From the NCBI GenBank assembly GCA_017453705.1, contig JAFTEK010000009.1, positions 1 through 6,661 on the forward strand: DNA of 6,661 nt, in the 5' to 3' direction. Of this stretch, positions 1 to 5,599 are shown one piece after another (within the stretch, counting starts at the first letter, position 1; the number at the start of each line of letters is the position of its first letter). Under the pieces are notes generated by a model. It searched no databases, was not told where the DNA came from, and worked only from the letters and a program-made list of their open reading frames with translations. Source of the stretch: Treponema sp. (GTDB lineage Bacteria; Spirochaetota; Spirochaetia; Treponematales; Treponemataceae). Both the position numbers and the translations under genes were made by a program.

Positions 1-961
1 GGTGGTCAGCATGGAGAGCCAGCTGGTTATACAGATGGCCTATATCGGGGCGGCTTGTGCTCTAAAGTCCTCTCCGCCGCTGCTTTTTGCGGACATTACA
101 TCCCGGCCTTCCGTACCGAGGTCATTCCCGAACAAGACGGTTCTTTTTGCCAGCAGGTATGCCGAGGTTTCATATCTTGACAGGCTCAATCAGTTGGGCA
201 TCGTGCATGATTACTTGATTCCATTGGGGTCAGTGGGGCTTGCTGCCGTTTATATCGCGCTTAAGCTGAGGGCGGGAGAAGATGTGCCTGTGTTTGTGAC
301 AGGCCTGGATTTTTCATACAGTGTGGGGCGCACTCATGCCCTGAATGTACCGCATGACATCCAGAGACGAACTGCGAACACTCGTATTTTACCTGTTGAA
401 AACTACGAATCCTCGTTTTCGCCGTCCGCCATCCCGTTGCAATCTAAGGATGGCAGGGCTATGGTCAGCGTCAAGTCCATGCTGGGTTATGCCCAGTCTT
501 TCAAGTCTTTTTTTGCCGGAAAGAAGGGGCTGTATGACATAGGCAGGACAGGCGTGGACATAGGCTTGGAAAGGGTTGACAATTCTGTTTTGTTGAATCT
601 GGCAAGAACAGTTGAAGGCGGTGGGGGGGCTTGTTTTTCTTGTGCTTCTTTAGCCTGCGAGCCGGGTTCGGCTCTGTCACAGCTGGCGGGAAAGATTGCT
701 CTGTTCTTGGAAGGGGAGAAGGCTGCGCTTATTGCCTTAAAAGACCTCTTGATGTACGGAGAGGAGAGCCAAAAGAGGGATGGAACCGTGAGCCTTGATG
801 CCCAGATAACAAGTCTCCTTGTGGGCAGGGAATACCTGTACCTGCACTTTCCTGATGGTTACAGGGTTTCCACGGAGACGGCCTTCCTTAAGCGGGTGCG
901 GGCGGAGATAGACTTCTTCCTAAAGCAGATAGAGATAGCCGCAAGTCTTTTGCAAGGCTGA
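1..961 (+). CDS. DUF115 / MptE-like (Maf-type, motility-associated) protein, 3' part
   Basis: This reading frame is open from the window edge to a TGA at 959-961, giving 319 visible residues. The gene probably starts upstream, because related proteins are clearly longer and the N-terminal part of the domain is absent. Residues below are counted from the first full codon (bases 2-4). Recognisable pieces are GSVGLAAVYIALKL (76-89) and FVTGLDFSYSVGRTHA (98-113). These match the 'GSV..aA...A..lG' and 'GxDxxx....tHA' blocks of the DUF115/MAF_flag10 family, a Rossmann-like fold. Residues from about 195 onward look helical and carry no motif I know. Family members are linked to flagellin glycosylation (Maf proteins of Campylobacter) or pterin pyrophosphokinase chemistry (archaeal MptE). 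The substrate here cannot be inferred. No signal peptide or membrane segment is visible in this part. A G7 run (623-629) and a T7 run (508-514) lie inside the gene. The helicase gene follows 8 nt downstream, suggesting an operon. Confidence 0.68.
   Translation, partial: VVSMESQLVIQMAYIGAACALKSSPPLLFADITSRPSVPRSFPNKTVLFASRYAEVSYLDRLNQLGIVHDYLIPLGSVGLAAVYIALKLRAGEDVPVFVTGLDFSYSVGRTHALNVPHDIQRRTANTRILPVENYESSFSPSAIPLQSKDGRAMVSVKSMLGYAQSFKSFFAGKKGLYDIGRTGVDIGLERVDNSVLLNLARTVEGGGGACFSCASLACEPGSALSQLAGKIALFLEGEKAALIALKDLLMYGEESQKRDGTVSLDAQITSLLVGREYLYLHFPDGYRVSTETAFLKRVRAEIDFFLKQIEIAASLLQG
623..629 (+). repeat. G7 homopolymer tract inside the DUF115 gene
   Basis: Seven consecutive G bases encode part of a four-glycine run (window residues 206-209) plus the first base of the following Ala codon. 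The reading frame is open through the tract as given. Loss of one G would bring the frame to TAG at 651-653. Gain of one G would read on to TGA at 796-798. The tract is therefore a potential slippage site; whether it actually varies is unknown. Confidence 0.6.
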
Positions 962-963
962 GG
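960..963 (+). promoter_or_regulatory. Shine-Dalgarno GAGG of the helicase gene, overlapping the upstream stop codon
   Basis: GAGG at 960-963 shares its first two bases with the TGA stop of the upstream gene and lies 6 nt before the ATG at 970. This fixes the helicase start and suggests translational coupling: ribosomes ending the first gene are at the initiation site of the second. Confidence 0.6.
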
Positions 964-969
964 TACTGG

Positions 970-3180
970 ATGAAAGACTTTCTTTCCAACTTGAACGATG
1001 AGCAGCTGCTTGCGGCCAAGACCACTGAAGGCCCTGTTCGCGTGATAGCAGGGGCGGGAAGCGGCAAGACCCGTGCACTGACCAGCCGCTACTGCTATCT
1101 TGTCCGTGACCTTGGTATATCGCCAAAGAACATCCTCTGTGTCACCTTCACAAACAGGGCGGCGAACGAGATGAAAGCCCGTATCCGTTCCAGGCTGGGG
1201 GACATGGACATGGGGCTTGTCTGTACGATACATGCCTTTTGCACCCAGCTCTTGCATGAGGACATACACGCTCTCAACTTTCCGGCGGACTTCATCGTGC
1301 TGGACAAAGAGGACTGGAGGGCTATCCTGCTCAGGGTCTTTGCCGACATGAAGCTGACCCTAAAAGAGACAACAATACAGCGCAAGATTGACGAGGTTCT
1401 GGAAGCCAAGAAGACTAATGCGGACAGCTACATCGAGTACATCTACAAGATGAACAATGAGGAGCTTAAAGAAAAGTGGTCTGTGCCGGGCATAAGCCAG
1501 AATCAGGAGATTTTCCTGAGGTTCCTCTACGAGCAGAAGAAGTGTTTCGGGGTGGACTTCAACGACTTGATAAACTTTGCCCTCTACATATTGGAGAACT
1601 TCCCGGATATCCGCTCCAAGTGGCAGGACAGGATGCAGTACGTCATGGTGGACGAGTTTCAGGATGTGAGCGCCAAGCAGTTCCGCATAGCCCAAATCCA
1701 CAGCGCCAAGCACGGCAACCTCTTTATAGTGGGGGATAGCGACCAGACGATTTACTCATGGCGGGGCAGCCACGTAAGGCTTATTCTGGACTTTGACAAG
1801 ACGTATCCTGGTACGACGGACATAATTCTGGACAAGAACTACCGCAGTACGCCCCCGATACTGAAGGCTGCAAACCAGCTGATCAGCGTCAACACAGTCC
1901 GCTACCCCAAGGACTTGAAGGCTGTCAAGAAAGAAGGACGAAAGCCCCTATACTTTCATGCCGCAGGCGAGGCGGAGGAGTCGGAGTGGATATGCAGCCA
2001 GATATCCAATCTGGTCAAAAAGGGCTGGGATGATGGCAGTGGTCGGCGGGAGGTCAAATATTCCGACTGTGCGGTTTTGTACCGTGCGCACTACATCTCA
2101 CGTAGTTTGGAAGAGACATTCATAAAAAAGGACATCCCATACCGGATACTTGCCGGAACTGAGTTCTACGGCAGGCGGGAGATAAAGGACGTGGTATGTT
2201 ACCTGAGGATGCTCACGTGTGCGGATGACATTTCCTTTTTCAGGACGGTCAATATGCCTTCCCGAAAAATAGGCAAGACCAAGCAGAACGCCATACGGGA
2301 ATATGCGGAAAGCCACAATTGCACTGCTTATCAGGCGTTAAAGGAGCTTGTGGAAAGCTCAGGCTTCCGTGGAACCGGGGCAGGGGCATATATAGAGGCA
2401 ATTGAATCTGTCAGGCAGATGATGTCAGAAGCTGGGGCAAACACGCCTGTCTTGCACAAGAGGGCAAGCTTGGGGGACATACTGCAAGCCATATTGGACA
2501 AAAGCGGCTACGAGGCCTTTTTGCGTCTGGAAGCCGATCAGGACAGGCTTGACAACCTTGCGGAATTCAAGAGGGCTGTGAACGAGGCGGGGCTTGACGA
2601 TGACATGACGCTGGAAAGTCTTTTGCAGCATATAGCCCTTTTTACTGATTTGGACAGGGAGGAAGGCAAATCCGCTGTCAAGCTGCTTACAATCCATGCT
2701 GCCAAGGGCATGGAGTTTCCGTTTACGTTCATCTGTGGCCTGAACGAGGGTGTCTTTCCAAGCCGCAAGGTACAGACCCCTGATGACATGGAGGAGGAGC
2801 GGCGTATTGCATACGTTGCCATGACTCGTGCAAAAGACGGACTTTTCTTGAGCGACAGCGAGGGCAAGGCAAATGACAACCTGTTCAAGTACCCAAGCAG
2901 GTTCATATTCGATGCGGGACTGGACAATCTGGAGCTGGTAAAGCCCCTGAGCGAAGAGCTTGCCAGGCAGTCACGGGAGATTATAGAATGGGATGAGAAC
3001 AGGCTCCAGAAGATACGCAATCTGCTTGCTGTAGGAGACCGGGTGCGGCATCCAGTGTTTGGAGAGGGGACAATCCAGCTGGTCAATATGGAGGCATCAT
3101 GCTACACGGTCAAATTTGACTCGATGGCAACCGCCCGCAGTATCCAGTTTGCGGCCAGTCTTGAGAAGTTGCCTCTGTAG
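970..3180 (+). CDS. UvrD/PcrA-family superfamily 1A ATP-dependent 3'-5' DNA helicase
   Basis: The complete 736-residue protein has a normal length for UvrD/PcrA/Rep. All helicase motifs appear in order: Q motif LNDEQ (8-12); Walker A AGAGSGKT (27-34); motif Ia TFTNRAANEM (59-68); motif Ib TIHAF (86-90); Walker B DEFQD (228-232); motif III VGDSDQTIYSWRG (254-266); motif IV NYRS (290-293); motif V LTIHAAKGMEF (573-583); motif VI EERRIAYVAMTRAK (609-622). Residues 688-736 begin GDRVRHPVFGEG, the Tudor-like C-terminal domain found in PcrA and UvrD and usually absent from Rep, so PcrA/UvrD is the better label. No extra nuclease domain is present, which argues against AddA/RecB. Family members unwind DNA 3'-5' with ATP hydrolysis in excision and mismatch repair, in clearing blocked forks or RecA filaments, and at stalled RNA polymerase. 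No catalytic residue is missing. It is probably co-transcribed with the DUF115 gene. Which paralogue this is (uvrD or pcrA) cannot be decided from the sequence, so no symbol is given. Confidence 0.95.
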   Translation: MKDFLSNLNDEQLLAAKTTEGPVRVIAGAGSGKTRALTSRYCYLVRDLGISPKNILCVTFTNRAANEMKARIRSRLGDMDMGLVCTIHAFCTQLLHEDIHALNFPADFIVLDKEDWRAILLRVFADMKLTLKETTIQRKIDEVLEAKKTNADSYIEYIYKMNNEELKEKWSVPGISQNQEIFLRFLYEQKKCFGVDFNDLINFALYILENFPDIRSKWQDRMQYVMVDEFQDVSAKQFRIAQIHSAKHGNLFIVGDSDQTIYSWRGSHVRLILDFDKTYPGTTDIILDKNYRSTPPILKAANQLISVNTVRYPKDLKAVKKEGRKPLYFHAAGEAEESEWICSQISNLVKKGWDDGSGRREVKYSDCAVLYRAHYISRSLEETFIKKDIPYRILAGTEFYGRREIKDVVCYLRMLTCADDISFFRTVNMPSRKIGKTKQNAIREYAESHNCTAYQALKELVESSGFRGTGAGAYIEAIESVRQMMSEAGANTPVLHKRASLGDILQAILDKSGYEAFLRLEADQDRLDNLAEFKRAVNEAGLDDDMTLESLLQHIALFTDLDREEGKSAVKLLTIHAAKGMEFPFTFICGLNEGVFPSRKVQTPDDMEEERRIAYVAMTRAKDGLFLSDSEGKANDNLFKYPSRFIFDAGLDNLELVKPLSEELARQSREIIEWDENRLQKIRNLLAVGDRVRHPVFGEGTIQLVNMEASCYTVKFDSMATARSIQFAASLEKLPL

Positions 3181-3193
3181 TACAATAGAGCCG

Positions 3194-3219
3194 TCCGGAA
3201 AGCAACCTGGTTGCCCGGA
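3194..3219 (+). other. Stem-loop just after the helicase gene, no U-tract
   Basis: TCCGG (3194-3198) pairs with CCGGA (3215-3219), and GCAAC (3202-3206) with GTTGC (3210-3214). The loop is CTG and there is a three-base AAA bulge on the 5' side. The ten base pairs begin 14 nt after the helicase stop. No T run follows, so this is not a standard intrinsic terminator. It could protect the mRNA 3' end or be a Rho-dependent or processing site. The function is unknown. Confidence 0.4.
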
Positions 3220-3258
3220 AGCTACACAGGCGGTTCCGCGCAAGTCGAATCTCCCCAC

Positions 3259-3287
3259 TTGATTAAAATTCGTGAATTCTATATAGT
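3259..3287 (+). promoter_or_regulatory. Sigma70-type promoter of the tRNA-Ala gene
   Basis: TTGATT (-35, 3259-3264) and TATAGT (-10, 3282-3287) are separated by exactly 17 bp in an AT-rich stretch. The predicted start near 3294 would give a 5' leader of only about 8 nt before the tRNA, typical for tRNA genes. A TATATA at 3280-3285 is an alternative -10 but has poorer spacing (15 bp). Confidence 0.7.
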
Positions 3288-3301
3288 ATTTCCAGCGATT
3301 C

Positions 3302-3374
3302 GGGGATATAGCTCAGTTGGTAGAGCGTGTGGTTCGCAATCATAAGGTCGTCGGTTCGATCCCGATTATCTCCA
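3302..3374 (+). tRNA. tRNA-Ala, anticodon CGC
   Basis: The 73-nt cloverleaf folds fully. The acceptor stem is 3302-3308 with 3367-3373, and its third pair is G·U (3304/3371), the alanine identity element. The D stem is GCTC/GAGC (3311-3314/3323-3326). The anticodon stem is 3328-3332 with 3340-3344, and the loop TTCGCAA (3333-3339) places CGC at 3335-3337, which reads GCG alanine codons. The variable loop is AGGTC (3345-3349). The T stem is 3350-3354 with 3362-3366, and the T loop is TTCGATC. The discriminator is A3374. The next bases are CTG, so the 3' CCA is not encoded and must be added by tRNA nucleotidyltransferase. G·U pairs also occur twice in the anticodon stem and once in the T stem; otherwise pairing is complete and the gene looks functional. 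It is a single-gene unit with its own promoter and terminator. Confidence 0.96.
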
Positions 3375-3408
3375 CTGTGTTTGGGCATAATCCCGCACAC
3401 CTCCTTGT

Positions 3409-3451
3409 GGCACTACGTTTTGCGTTGCTTGACGTAGTGCCTTTTTCTTTT
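3409..3451 (+). terminator. Strong Rho-independent terminator after tRNA-Ala
   Basis: GGCACTACGT (3409-3418) pairs perfectly with ACGTAGTGCC (3432-3441), a 10-bp stem with a 13-nt loop. It is followed by TTTTTCTTTT (3442-3451). It starts 34 nt after the tRNA 3' end and stops just before the ABC-F gene. There is no A-run upstream of the stem, so it should act only on + strand transcription. Confidence 0.92.
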
Positions 3452-3462
3452 CTTGGCTTTGT

Positions 3463-3470
3463 GCTACACT
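3463..3470 (+). promoter_or_regulatory. Possible extended -10 promoter of the ABC-F gene (TGCTACACT)
   Basis: The element reads TG (3463 is the G of the upstream TG, with T at 3462), then C, then TACACT at 3465-3470: an extended -10 of the TGnTAnnnT form. The position expected for -35 is only T-rich (the terminator U-tract), so recognition would rely on the extended -10. The predicted start falls at about 3476-3478, essentially on the A of the ATG at 3477, which would give a leaderless transcript. This is a prediction from spacing only. Confidence 0.4.
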
Positions 3471-3476
3471 TGCCCC

Positions 3477-5432
3477 ATGAACCTTCTTTCCATAAAAGAC
3501 CTTGCCAAAATCGGACGGGAAAAGCCCTTGTTCACCGGGGTGACATTCGGACTTGACGAGGGGGATAAGGCCGCTTTAATCGGTCGGAACGGCACTGGTA
3601 AGTCCACCTTGCTGAACACGATAGCCGGTGTCCTGAGCGCAGATGAGGGGACGGTTACGATAAACAAGGAGGCTGGTGTCTCTTTCCTGCCCCAGACCAT
3701 TGAGTTCAACAGTGATGACAGCATAGAATCCCACATATTTCGCTCTCATTCGCCCAAGCTGGACACGATACGGCGTTACGAGGCCGCTTGCCTTGCGCTG
3801 GAAGGCGGGCTGTCACATTCCGCCCAGGACGAATATGAGCGCATCTCCGCCGAGATGGACAGGCTGGATTTGTGGAACTATGAGAGCCAGGTAAAAAGCA
3901 TCCTTGGCGTGCTGGGGCTGGGGGATATGAAGCGAAGAATGGGCGAGCTTTCTGGTGGCATGGTAAAGAAGGTCGCTCTGGCACAGGTTCTGGTAGAGGA
4001 CACCAGGCTGCTCCTTCTGGATGAGCCGACCAACCATCTGGATGTTACGACGATAGCTTGGCTTCAGGAATACCTTGCCAAGACTGACAGGTCTGTATTG
4101 ATGGTGACGCATGACCGTTACTTTCTGGATGCGGTATGCAACAACATATACGAACTTGCCAGAAACCGGGTCAAGCTCTACGTGGGCAACTATTCGACAT
4201 ACCTTGAGAAAAAGGCGAGCGAAGCGGAAATCGAAGCCAATACTGAGCGGAGGATTGAGGCCGTTCTGCGGGTGGAGAGGGACTGGCTCATGCGCGGTCC
4301 CTGTGCACGGGGAACCAAACCCAAGGCGCGCAAGCAGCACGATGAGGCACTGATAAACCGAGAGAAGTTTCAGGCGGACAAGGGTTTTACATTTGAAGTT
4401 GCAGGGCGAAGGCTGGGCGGTAAGATATTGGAGCTGCACGGAGTGACCAAGAACTATCCCAAGGGGAACGCGGGAAAATCTGCCGCCTCCCCCGTCATAA
4501 AGGACTTCAGCTACAGTTTCAACAAAGGCGAGAAAATCGGAGTGTTTGGTGACAATGGCACTGGCAAGTCTACCTTGCTCAACATTATCGCAGGCAGGCT
4601 TGCCCCGGACACTGGTTCCATTGTAGTCGGTCAGAATACTTCCATTGCCTACTACGAGCAGAACCCGACCTTCCCCGACACGACGCTTTCCGTGCTGGAA
4701 TACGTCAAGGAAGCTGCGGAGGTCATGCAGATGAACGATGGCACGACGCTTTCTGCGGCCCAGTTTTTGGAGCAGTTTGGCTTTGAGGGCAAAATCCAAT
4801 ACTCCCCGGTCAGCACGCTTTCAGGCGGCGAGCGCAAACGGCTGTATTTGGTGAGGCTCCTCCTGTCCAACCCCAACTTCTTGATTCTTGATGAGCCTAC
4901 AAACGACTTTGACATCTTTACGATGAACATACTGGAAAGTTTCCTGTATGGTTTTAAGGGATGCCTCTTAATCGTAAGCCACGATCGCTACTTTATGGAC
5001 AAAATCGCCGACACCATGTTCATAATGGAAGACTCAGGAGCCGTCTCTGGCTATGTTGGCAAGTGCTCTGAGTACCTGCAATACCGCAAGATGCTGGAGG
5101 CGGAGAAGGAAGAGAAGGAAAAGTCTGTGCGGTCAAAACAGACAGCGGGTAACGGCAAGGCTGTGGCGGACAGCCCCGCGTCCGGTACAGCAGGCACAGG
5201 AACGGTTACATCCGGTGGCAAGAAGCGCAAGATGAGCTTTAAGGAGCAGAAGGAGTTTGAGCAGCTGGAAGGGCGGATTGCCGAGATTGAGGCCAGGTTG
5301 CCCCAGCTTGAAGCAGAGATGACAGGCAGCGATTACGCAAAGGTTGCCAAAGTCAGCGAGGAATACGGCAGTATGCAGGCCGAGCTGGAGACCTGCTATG
5401 CCCGCTGGGACGAGCTGTCCGAGCTGCTGTGA
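3477..5432 (+). CDS. uup: ABC-F family ATPase, Uup type
   Basis: This 651-residue soluble protein has two ABC ATPase domains and no membrane segments, the ABC-F layout. NBD1 has Walker [10 protein letters not shown] (36-44), signature LSGG (158-161), Walker [13 protein letters not shown] (178-189, Glu183) and THDR (211-214). NBD2 has Walker [10 protein letters not shown] (358-366), signature LSGGE (448-452), Walker [13 protein letters not shown] (468-479, Glu473) and SHDR (501-504). The inter-domain arm (about 241-305) contains [17 protein letters not shown] (270-286), like the Uup 'R.G.kARttK.KAR' stretch. The tail has a Gly/Ala/Thr/Ser-rich linker (556-582) and then [15 protein letters not shown] (587-601), starting the C-terminal coiled coil (587-651) typical of Uup. 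ABC-F proteins bind the ribosomal E site and affect the peptidyl-tRNA; Uup also affects transposon excision and branched DNA. No catalytic residue is missing. I chose ATG 3477 because family proteins begin M-N-L-L-S-I; TTG 3453 would add eight residues and start inside the terminator tail. There is no Shine-Dalgarno before ATG. An antibiotic-resistance ABC-F is less likely given the C-terminal domain. Confidence 0.93.
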   Translation: MNLLSIKDLAKIGREKPLFTGVTFGLDEGDKAALIGRNGTGKSTLLNTIAGVLSADEGTVTINKEAGVSFLPQTIEFNSDDSIESHIFRSHSPKLDTIRRYEAACLALEGGLSHSAQDEYERISAEMDRLDLWNYESQVKSILGVLGLGDMKRRMGELSGGMVKKVALAQVLVEDTRLLLLDEPTNHLDVTTIAWLQEYLAKTDRSVLMVTHDRYFLDAVCNNIYELARNRVKLYVGNYSTYLEKKASEAEIEANTERRIEAVLRVERDWLMRGPCARGTKPKARKQHDEALINREKFQADKGFTFEVAGRRLGGKILELHGVTKNYPKGNAGKSAASPVIKDFSYSFNKGEKIGVFGDNGTGKSTLLNIIAGRLAPDTGSIVVGQNTSIAYYEQNPTFPDTTLSVLEYVKEAAEVMQMNDGTTLSAAQFLEQFGFEGKIQYSPVSTLSGGERKRLYLVRLLLSNPNFLILDEPTNDFDIFTMNILESFLYGFKGCLLIVSHDRYFMDKIADTMFIMEDSGAVSGYVGKCSEYLQYRKMLEAEKEEKEKSVRSKQTAGNGKAVADSPASGTAGTGTVTSGGKKRKMSFKEQKEFEQLEGRIAEIEARLPQLEAEMTGSDYAKVAKVSEEYGSMQAELETCYARWDELSELL

Positions 5433-5450
5433 GACAGGCCGACTCCGCCC

Positions 5451-5479
5451 TTGAACAAACACTGGATTTACTTTATATT
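5451..5479 (+). promoter_or_regulatory. Sigma70-type promoter of pckG
   Basis: TTGAAC (-35, 5451-5456) and TATATT (-10, 5474-5479) are separated by 17 bp, in the first AT-rich sequence after the uup stop. The predicted start near 5486 leaves a leader of about 114 nt before the pckG ATG. A strong promoter suits the high-expression codon usage of pckG. Confidence 0.65.
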
Positions 5480-5488
5480 TGTATTAAA

Positions 5489-5512
5489 TGGAAGGAAATC
5501 GCCCTTTCTCCA
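5489..5512 (+). other. Stem-loop at the 5' end of the predicted pckG leader
   Basis: TGGA (5489-5492) and GAAA (5495-5498) pair with TTTC (5505-5508) and TCCA (5509-5512). A two-base AG bulge separates the two 5' segments and the loop is TCGCCC. The eight pairs lie within a few bases of the predicted transcript start, so the structure might protect the 5' end of the mRNA. No known riboswitch was recognised. Confidence 0.3.
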
Positions 5513-5532
5513 ACACAGAATGGGGTCTTTGA

Positions 5533-5574
5533 AAACAGTGCGTTACGTTGTAAAAACCGCTGTTTCTCTGTTTT
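5533..5574 (+). terminator. Weak terminator-like stem-loop in the pckG leader
   Basis: AAACAG (5533-5538) pairs with CTGTTT (5560-5565), and CG (5541-5542) can pair with CG (5558-5559) across a TG bulge. A pyrimidine-rich CTCTGTTTT (5566-5574) follows. The stem is AT-rich with a large loop, so it is weak as an intrinsic terminator. It may end uup transcripts partially, or act as a regulated structure in the pckG leader. The call is uncertain. Confidence 0.3.
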
Positions 5575-5578
5575 CTTC

Positions 5579-5588
5579 TATATATATA
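5579..5588 (+). repeat. (TA)5 dinucleotide run before the pckG ribosome binding site
   Basis: Five TA units form the centre of a 12-bp perfect palindrome (5578-5589), and the last A is the first base of the AGGAG ribosome binding site. An unstructured AU-rich stretch at this place can favour ribosome loading, and short TA repeats can change length by slippage. Neither has been shown here. Confidence 0.45.
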
Positions 5589-5592
5589 GGAG
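5588..5592 (+). promoter_or_regulatory. Shine-Dalgarno AGGAG of pckG
   Basis: AGGAG lies 7 nt before the ATG at 5600. It fixes the pckG start and contrasts with uup, which has no such site. Confidence 0.85.
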
Positions 5593-5599
5593 TTGCTGT

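Noticed and set aside
2538..3086. Minus-strand ORF (182 codons), very Ser-rich, opposite the helicase 3' end
   Set aside because: It is an antisense shadow of helicase motifs V and VI; serine richness is a frame artefact.
3302..3374. tRNA-Ala as an integration (att) site of a mobile element
   Set aside because: I found no direct repeat of the tRNA 3' end elsewhere in the window, and the genes on both sides are housekeeping with no integrase.
3263..3388. Minus-strand 41-codon ORF antisense to the tRNA, with AAGGAGG-like ribosome binding sequence upstream and NRDRTDDL...YQLSYIP in its product
   Set aside because: The peptide is the well-known spurious product of translating a tRNA gene backwards. 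The good-looking ribosome binding site is the complement of the CACCTCCTT noted in the trailer. No minus-strand promoter was seen.
3453..3476. Upstream TTG start for uup adding eight residues
   Set aside because: It lies in the U-tract of the tRNA terminator, has no ribosome binding site, and the added residues are not expected at the N-terminus of ABC-F proteins.
3317..3556. Plus-strand ORF running through the tRNA, the terminator and the uup start
   Set aside because: It crosses a tRNA and a strong terminator and overlaps uup in another frame. Its product begins with the translated tRNA (NHKVVGSIPI type), a common artefact.
3813..4799. Long minus-strand ORF (328 codons) opposite uup
   Set aside because: The + strand encodes a complete ABC-F protein with every motif. 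The antisense protein shows no recognisable domain and arises from codon bias.
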